A stretch of DNA of 9,692 nucleotides from an uncultured Prevotella sp. (GTDB lineage Bacteria; Bacteroidota; Bacteroidia; Bacteroidales; Bacteroidaceae), in the NCBI GenBank assembly GCA_900553155.1, contig USCM01000054.1, forward strand, positions 1-9,692, in the 5' to 3' direction. Under the pieces are notes generated by a model. The model was given only the letters and a program-made list of their open reading frames with translations. It was not told the origin of the DNA and made no database searches. Made by a program: the position numbers and the translations under genes. How positions within the stretch are numbered: the stretch's first letter is position 1; each line of letters opens with the position of its first letter. Positions 5,171-9,692 of the stretch are shown in pieces.

Positions 5171-6262
5171 ATGAACGAAAAATATTTAGACACTGATTTG
5201 AACGACAAGCGCATTGCTGTGCTTTTGTCAGGTGGAGTTGACAGTTCGGTTGTGGTATACGAGCTGGCACAGCGTGGACTGCACCCCGACTGCTTCTATA
5301 TAAAGATTGGTCCCGAAGAGCAAGAAGAATGGGACTGTACAAGCGAGGAAGACCTCGAGATGGCTACCGCCGTGGCTAACCGCTTCGGCTGCAAGCTTGA
5401 GGTGGTCGACTGCCATCACGAGTATTGGGACCAGGTAACGCGCTACACGATGGAGAAGGTTAAGGCTGGATTTACACCCAACCCCGACGTGATGTGCAAC
5501 CGACTGATTAAGTTTGGTGCCTTCCACGAGAAGCGCGGACACGACTACGACCTTATAGCTACCGGTCATTATGCCCAGACCGAGGTAGATGGCGAGGGGC
5601 GCAAGTGGCTTGTTACAAGCCCCGACCCGGTGAAGGACCAAACCGACTTTCTTGCGCAGATATACGATTGGCAGCTCAAGAAGGCGCTGTTCCCTATCGG
5701 ACACTACGAGAAGAACGAGGTGCGCGAGATAGCCGAGCGCGAGCATCTTATCAACGCTAAGCGCAAAGACTCGCAGGGCATCTGCTTCCTCGGACAGATT
5801 AACTATAACGAATACATACGCCGATACCTTGGCGAACAGCCTGGCGACGTGGTGGAGATGGAGACGGGCAAGCGCATTGGCAGCCACCGTGGATTGTGGT
5901 TTCACACCATCGGGCAGCGCAAGGGGCTTGGCTTCGGCGGCGGTCCGTGGTTTGTGATAAAGAAGGACGTCGAGAACAACATCCTGTATGTAAGCCATGG
6001 CTACGACCCGCAGTCGGCATACAAGCAGGACTTTATTATACACGATTTCCACTACCTTACCTGTGAGGTGCCAATGGAGCGCATAACGTTCAAGATACGC
6101 CACACTCCGGGTTATCTGCCGGGCACTATCGAGCGCCTCGAAGACGGCCGACTTGCCGTGCATGCCAAGGAGCCTATACACGGGGTGGCACCGGGACAGT
6201 TCTGCGTGGTGTACGACGAGGAGCACCACAGGTGCTTTGGCTCGGGCGAAATAACGCTGTAA
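5171..6262 (+). CDS. mnmA: tRNA-specific 2-thiouridylase MnmA
   Basis: The 363-residue product has the usual MnmA length. MnmA adenylates uridine 34 of the tRNAs for Lys, Glu and Gln and replaces the 2-oxygen with sulfur, receiving sulfur from an IscS/Tus-type relay in the cytoplasm. The PP-loop is LLSGGVDSS (18-26). The nucleophile cysteine is C109 in NPDVMCNRLIKFG, and the partner cysteine is C205 in DSQGICFLG. ATGHYAQ (130-136), DQTDFLAQ (156-163), HTIGQRKGLGFGGGPWFV (245-262) and the C-terminal barrel ending GSGEITL complete the family pattern. Oddities: the usual GMSGGVDSS start is ..AVLLSGGVDSS, and the segment after the first strand (FYIKIGPEEQEEWDC) differs from the typical MnmA insert. 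I associate this form with a Bacteroidetes paralog. It is monocistronic and converges with the response regulator at a shared terminator. Confidence 0.95.
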   Translation: MNEKYLDTDLNDKRIAVLLSGGVDSSVVVYELAQRGLHPDCFYIKIGPEEQEEWDCTSEEDLEMATAVANRFGCKLEVVDCHHEYWDQVTRYTMEKVKAGFTPNPDVMCNRLIKFGAFHEKRGHDYDLIATGHYAQTEVDGEGRKWLVTSPDPVKDQTDFLAQIYDWQLKKALFPIGHYEKNEVREIAEREHLINAKRKDSQGICFLGQINYNEYIRRYLGEQPGDVVEMETGKRIGSHRGLWFHTIGQRKGLGFGGGPWFVIKKDVENNILYVSHGYDPQSAYKQDFIIHDFHYLTCEVPMERITFKIRHTPGYLPGTIERLEDGRLAVHAKEPIHGVAPGQFCVVYDEEHHRCFGSGEITL

Positions 6263-6295
6263 CAGATCGGGAAGTTACATAAACTGAAATTTACA

Positions 6296-6347
6296 TTCGT
6301 GTAATGGACGTATAATATTTGGTTCGTATAATGAACGTATAATATTT
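6296..6347. repeat. 25-base imperfect direct repeat downstream of mnmA
   Basis: Bases 6296-6320 recur at 6323-6347 with two differences, a 27-base period. Each copy carries CGTATAATATTT, and the first is partly repeated within itself (CGTGTAATGGA / CGTATAATGAA). It lies in the mnmA 3' untranslated region ahead of the terminator. The role is unknown; it may be slippage or a remnant duplication. Confidence 0.7.
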
Positions 6348-6358
6348 AGACACAAACA

Positions 6359-6400
6359 AAAATAGAGCGATTAGGCTTAAATGCCCAATCGCTCTATTTT
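6359..6400. terminator. Bidirectional terminator shared by mnmA and the response regulator
   Basis: Bases 6359-6376 pair with 6383-6400 (18 bp, one mismatch) around the loop TTAAAT. T-rich or A-rich flanks on both sides fit rho-independent termination from either direction. The stop codon of the minus-strand regulator (6377-6379) lies in the loop, so the final codons of that gene form one arm. Confidence 0.85.
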
Positions 6401-7747
6401 GTTGTATATAGTCTTGCGGTCGATGCCAAGCAAGCGGGCAGCCGCAGCCTTATTGCCATTGGTCTGCCGCAGGGCGGCAACGATGCGCGAGCGCTCCGTA
6501 TCCTCGTCGTGCAGTGCCATCGAAGGCTCGGGCTGGACGTGCGGCATAGCCATCGTCAGTTCGGCAGTGGTAATAAGCTTGCCCCTTGCAAGCAGCACGG
6601 CACGCTTAACAACGTTGTTAAGCTCGCGCAGATTGCCCGTCCAAGGGTGCGAGACAAGCATCTCGGCGGCAGTCGAATCGAATCCTTCCACATCACGATT
6701 AAGCTCCTCATTGGCATGGCGCACAAAGAGATCGGCAAAGAGGAAGAGGTCGGTGCCGCGCTCCGACAGCTTTGGCATATATATCGTAAACTCGTTGATG
6801 CGGTGGTAGAGGTCCTCGCGGAAGCCTCCGTCAGCCACAGCCTCAGCCAGATTCTCGTTGGTGGCACACACAAGACGTATGTCTATAGGTATCTCCTCGG
6901 TTCCGCCAACGGGGCGGACGCGGCGTTCCTGCAAGGCTCTAAGCAGCTGCACCTGCACGTCGTAGCTAAGGTTGCCCACCTCGTCGAGAAACAGGGTGCC
7001 GCCATTTGCCATCTCAAAGGCGCCGCGCTTGTCGCTGTCGGCACCTGTGAAGGCACCCTTCTTGTGGCCGAAGAACTCGGAGGCGGCCACATCACGTGGT
7101 ATGGCACCGCAGTCGAGGGCAAAGAAGGGACGGTCGTGGCGAGGGCTAAGCTCGTGTATGCGGCGTGCCACATACTCCTTGCCCGTGCCCGAAGCGCCAA
7201 GTATGAGCACCGACATTGGGGTAGGAGCAACCAGCTCCACATAGCTATATAGTTGGCGCGAAGCCTCGCTCTTGCCTTCGATATAGCGTGGCGAAGCCTC
7301 CTTTTTATCAGCCTTGGCAGCCTTTTGACGTGCCTGTTTGGCTGGAGCGGCAGATGCTGGAGCTGTCTGAACCGGCTTGACATCGGCTGCAGCCGACAGC
7401 GCATCCTTTATCTTCTGCAAGAGGATGTCGGGCTGTACAGGCTTAGCGATATAGTCGGCGGCACCCGACTTCATTGCAAGCACCGCGTTCTGCACCTCGG
7501 CATAATTGGTCATAACGATGAAGGGGGCATTGTTGTTGTGCTCGCGCATCCACTTTAGGAGTCGCAATCCGTCGTGGTCGGGCAGGCGAAGGTCGGACAG
7601 CACGAGGTCTACAGAGGTGTCGACAAGCAGCTTGACGGCAGCACCAACCGATGTGGCCTTGTCTACCTCAAACCCTTTCTTGCGCAACCACGTCTGCAAC
7701 ATGGTGCCAAAAGCAATGTCATCTTCTACTATTAATATATGTGGCAT
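6377..7747 (-). CDS. Sigma-54-dependent response regulator (NtrC type: receiver, AAA+, Fis HTH)
   Basis: The 456-residue product has a full NtrC layout. Receiver, 1-120: acidic pocket EDD (8-10), phospho-acceptor D52 in LVLSDLRLPDHDG, T80 and K102. An Ala/Lys/Pro-rich linker covers about 121-152. The AAA+ domain, about 155-390, has Walker A GASGTGKE (184-191), the sigma-54 contact loop GAFTGA (231-236), Walker B GGTLFLDEVGN, and FREDLYHRI with PWTGNLRELNN. The C-terminal Fis-type helix-turn-helix, about 420-456, contains NKAAAARLLGIDRKTIYNKI. It should activate sigma-54 promoters after phosphorylation. Walker A has Ala where Glu is usual (GESGTGKE), a tolerated change. It lies 72 bases downstream of the hybrid kinase on the same strand, its obvious partner, and also has its own promoter-like site at 7776-7804. 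Its target promoters are not in this window as far as I can see. Confidence 0.95.
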   Translation of the reverse strand: MPHILIVEDDIAFGTMLQTWLRKKGFEVDKATSVGAAVKLLVDTSVDLVLSDLRLPDHDGLRLLKWMREHNNNAPFIVMTNYAEVQNAVLAMKSGAADYIAKPVQPDILLQKIKDALSAAADVKPVQTAPASAAPAKQARQKAAKADKKEASPRYIEGKSEASRQLYSYVELVAPTPMSVLILGASGTGKEYVARRIHELSPRHDRPFFALDCGAIPRDVAASEFFGHKKGAFTGADSDKRGAFEMANGGTLFLDEVGNLSYDVQVQLLRALQERRVRPVGGTEEIPIDIRLVCATNENLAEAVADGGFREDLYHRINEFTIYMPKLSERGTDLFLFADLFVRHANEELNRDVEGFDSTAAEMLVSHPWTGNLRELNNVVKRAVLLARGKLITTAELTMAMPHVQPEPSMALHDEDTERSRIVAALRQTNGNKAAAARLLGIDRKTIYNKIERLGI

Positions 7748-7775
7748 ATATCTGCAAATGTTTTGTTTGTCGATG

Positions 7776-7804
7776 CAAAGTTAGTCATTTTCCACTAACA
7801 ACAA
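7776..7804 (-). promoter_or_regulatory. Internal promoter ahead of the response regulator
   Basis: On the minus strand TTG (7804-7802) and TAACTTTG (7783-7776) are separated by 18 bases. The -7 with its flank, TAACTTTGCATCG, is identical to that of the GH109-like gene. The start would be near 7770, with a leader of about 20-25 bases. It would allow the regulator to be expressed apart from the kinase. Confidence 0.55.
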
Positions 7805-7819
7805 GCCATTGTCTACAGG

Positions 7820-9692
7820 TTAAACTTGCAATGATCGCGAGATGTCATTCAGTTTGTGGGCAAGTAGCTGTGTAAGTGTGGCTATTTCTTGCTTGTCGGT
7901 TGTGCCGATGTGCTCTGGGGTGAGCGGCGCAAGCCATTGGTTGTTGCCCGGTTGCAACATCTCAAGCAGCGGCATAGCCTTGTGGGCAGCCCTCGACACG
8001 TGCTCGGTGTTGGAGGTGTCGGCAAGAAGCTCAAGATATTCGGCTACCGAGGAGCGTATGCTGTAGGCTATCTGGGCTGCCGCTTCAGGGTCGCCGTCGG
8101 CAAACTGCATTATTACGGGGGGCAAATCGGGCTTTACAAGTATGCCCATGGTCTGGCTAATGGTGGCGGCGAGCGTCTGCATGGAGAATGGCTTGAAAAG
8201 ACAGGCGTCGAATCCCTCCTTCCTTAACTGTGGCATAATGCTCGGCTCGTGGGCTGTCATAGCCACAAACTTTATGCCCCGAGCCTTGCCGTCGGCATTG
8301 CCGCGCAAGCGTCGCATCATCTCGCTGCCGTTGATTTCGGGCATCTCGATGTCGGTAAAGACCAGTTGAGGCTTGAGCTTCTGGGCAAGAAGCATTGCCT
8401 CGTCGGCACGTGTGGTTGCGGCAACGTCAAGACGCAAGCCGCCAATGCGTGCCAACATCTCCCTAAGCAACTGTATCTGTAGCTTGTCGTCGTCGATTAC
8501 GAGCACCGATATACTTGCCGAACTTGGAGCGTCGGCAGCCTGCTGGGCGTCGTTGCAGGCTTTGATCTCCACATTCTCCTTAACCGTCTCTACTGGTATG
8601 GTTACGGTAAACTTGGTTCCGCTGCCCTTCTTCGAGCTAACCCTAATGTTGCCGTCGAGCAGTTGCACTATCTCACGGGTTATGGATAGACCAAGCCCAA
8701 CACCCTCCTTGCCTTGCGCACCGGGCAGACGTGTAAAGGCGTTGAATATGCGCTGCTGCTCTTCCTCGGTCATGCCGCATCCTGTATCGGCCACGCTTAT
8801 GGTGAGGCGGTTGCCGCTAAGTACAGATGTCACGAGTATGGAGCCTTGGTCGGTATACTTTATGGCATTGCTTACAAGATTGTTGACCACCTGTTTAAGG
8901 CGTGAGGCATCCGAGCGGCACACCGTTGAGGGTGATATACGGATGTCGCCCTTAAGGCTGAGCCGCTTTGCCAAAGCCAATGGCTGCAACTCTGCCACAC
9001 ATCCGCCTACGAGTGTGGCAGGTGCAAAGCTTGCCACATGGGCTTGCGCCTTGCCGTTCTCCAGCTGGTGATAGTCGAGCAGAGACGTTACAAGCTGCAA
9101 GAGATGTTGTGCCGAGTGTTCTATGTTGTGCAGATAATCAACGGCTTTTGGGCGGTCTACATAATCGCCCAACAACCCTATGAAGCCGGCTATAGACGCT
9201 GCCGGAGCCTTTATGTCGTGCGTAATGGTAAGCAACAGGCGCTCGCGTTGCTGCATAATGCGCTCGGTTTCGGCTTTGGCGGCAACGATGCGGTCGCGGT
9301 CGCGGCGCTCACGACGTATGTCGCGCAAGATGTTGGCAACGAGTATGGCAGCCAGGACGATGGCAAGCAAGCCAAAGGCAAATATCTTAATGATGATTGA
9401 GTGGTGCGAGCCTACCGCCTCGTCCACCGCCTTGCGCATAGCGTTGTGCTCGTCGTGCTGTATGTCTTCAAGCAGTTCGCTTGTGCGTCGGGCCAGCAAT
9501 ATGCTGACACGCTGCAGCTGCTCGTGCCTATTGGCCATCACCATCTGCTGCCGGGTGTTGGCGCGCTGCTCCTCATTGCGTATCTGGGCAAGCGCGTTGG
9601 CCACGTTGTCGGCAATGTTGAGCCTGTGGTTTATGGTGTCGGTAGACTGTTGGCGGGCTATCTGCGTAACGCCGATGGTGTCGGCATGTTGG
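7820..9692 (-). CDS. Hybrid histidine kinase with receiver and HPt-like C-terminus (partial, N-terminus beyond the window)
   Basis: The frame stays open to the right edge, so the start lies outside; the GTG at 9604 is not the true start. The visible part has 623 residues. A helical sensor segment, presumably periplasmic, is followed by a membrane helix (about 9326-9400) and a charged, coiled-coil-like stretch. Next comes the HisKA domain with phospho-His in LTITHDIKAP (codon 9218-9220). The ATPase domain has an N-box NNLVSNAIKY (8855-8884), DTGCGM (8771-8788) and GVGLGL (8687-8704). The receiver (about 8150-8512) has its Asp in LVFTDIEMPEING (codon 8351-8353). The last 109 residues (8149-7823) are alpha-helical with RAAHKAMPLLEML, an HPt-like motif (His codon 7982-7984). 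With the downstream regulator this gives a His-Asp-His-Asp relay. The ligand is unknown. The HPt call is the least certain part. Confidence 0.92.
   Translation of the reverse strand, partial: QHADTIGVTQIARQQSTDTINHRLNIADNVANALAQIRNEEQRANTRQQMVMANRHEQLQRVSILLARRTSELLEDIQHDEHNAMRKAVDEAVGSHHSIIIKIFAFGLLAIVLAAILVANILRDIRRERRDRDRIVAAKAETERIMQQRERLLLTITHDIKAPAASIAGFIGLLGDYVDRPKAVDYLHNIEHSAQHLLQLVTSLLDYHQLENGKAQAHVASFAPATLVGGCVAELQPLALAKRLSLKGDIRISPSTVCRSDASRLKQVVNNLVSNAIKYTDQGSILVTSVLSGNRLTISVADTGCGMTEEEQQRIFNAFTRLPGAQGKEGVGLGLSITREIVQLLDGNIRVSSKKGSGTKFTVTIPVETVKENVEIKACNDAQQAADAPSSASISVLVIDDDKLQIQLLREMLARIGGLRLDVAATTRADEAMLLAQKLKPQLVFTDIEMPEINGSEMMRRLRGNADGKARGIKFVAMTAHEPSIMPQLRKEGFDACLFKPFSMQTLAATISQTMGILVKPDLPPVIMQFADGDPEAAAQIAYSIRSSVAEYLELLADTSNTEHVSRAAHKAMPLLEMLQPGNNQWLAPLTPEHIGTTDKQEIATLTQLLAHKLNDISRSLQV

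Noticed and set aside
5228..6229. Long minus-strand ORF opposite mnmA
   Set aside because: It is the antisense shadow of a well-supported MnmA gene; codon bias of the true frame explains its openness.
8373..9071. Plus-strand ORFs opposite the hybrid kinase, and similar ones opposite the regulator (6509-7252)
   Set aside because: They are antisense to strongly conserved kinase and AAA+ motifs, and lack promoters or domains.
9602..9604. GTG at 9604 as the start of the histidine kinase
   Set aside because: The frame continues without a stop to the window edge, and a membrane sensor kinase of this topology needs an earlier membrane helix or signal upstream.

Overview
The window looks like a chromosomal piece from a Bacteroidales bacterium, most likely Prevotella-like. 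The grounds are promoters with the Bacteroidetes -7 motif TAnnTTTG and a TTG near -33, starts without a clear Shine-Dalgarno, a lipoprotein with an acidic stretch after its lipidated cysteine, an ECF sigma factor paired with a membrane/beta-barrel protein, a GH109-type secreted enzyme, and a hybrid histidine kinase with a sigma-54 regulator. Species cannot be fixed from the sequence.

Layout. 1-473 has no gene: a strong terminator (12-55), a short repeat and hairpin cluster (93-148, with a related copy at 193-215), nothing recognisable at 149-192 and 216-237, six 22-bp tandem repeats each built around a 13-bp palindrome (238-369), and a good promoter (395-426). 474-2809 is a three-gene plus-strand operon: lipoprotein, ECF sigma factor, and a putative anti-sigma protein that joins an inner-membrane helix to an outer-membrane barrel. 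2810-3339 has no gene: a small terminator, then a nested inverted-repeat element of about 411-419 bp (2870-3288). 3340-4995 (minus) is a secreted GH109-like Gfo/Idh/MocA protein with an Ala/Lys-rich tail. It is divergent from mnmA (5171-6262, plus) across a 175-bp region holding both promoters. mnmA converges on a minus-strand two-component unit at a shared bidirectional terminator (6359-6400). That unit is a hybrid histidine kinase (7820 to beyond the right edge) followed by an NtrC-type response regulator (6377-7747).

How they work together. The first operon reads as an envelope-sensing unit: the barrel/linker/helix protein would hold the sigma factor, and the lipoprotein could be a sensor or output at the surface. 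The kinase carries His, Asp and probable HPt His sites, so with the regulator's Asp it would form a four-step phosphorelay ending in sigma-54-dependent transcription. mnmA is a housekeeping tRNA-modification gene. The most unusual DNA is the nested inverted-repeat element between convergent genes, followed by the palindrome array upstream of the sigma operon promoter.
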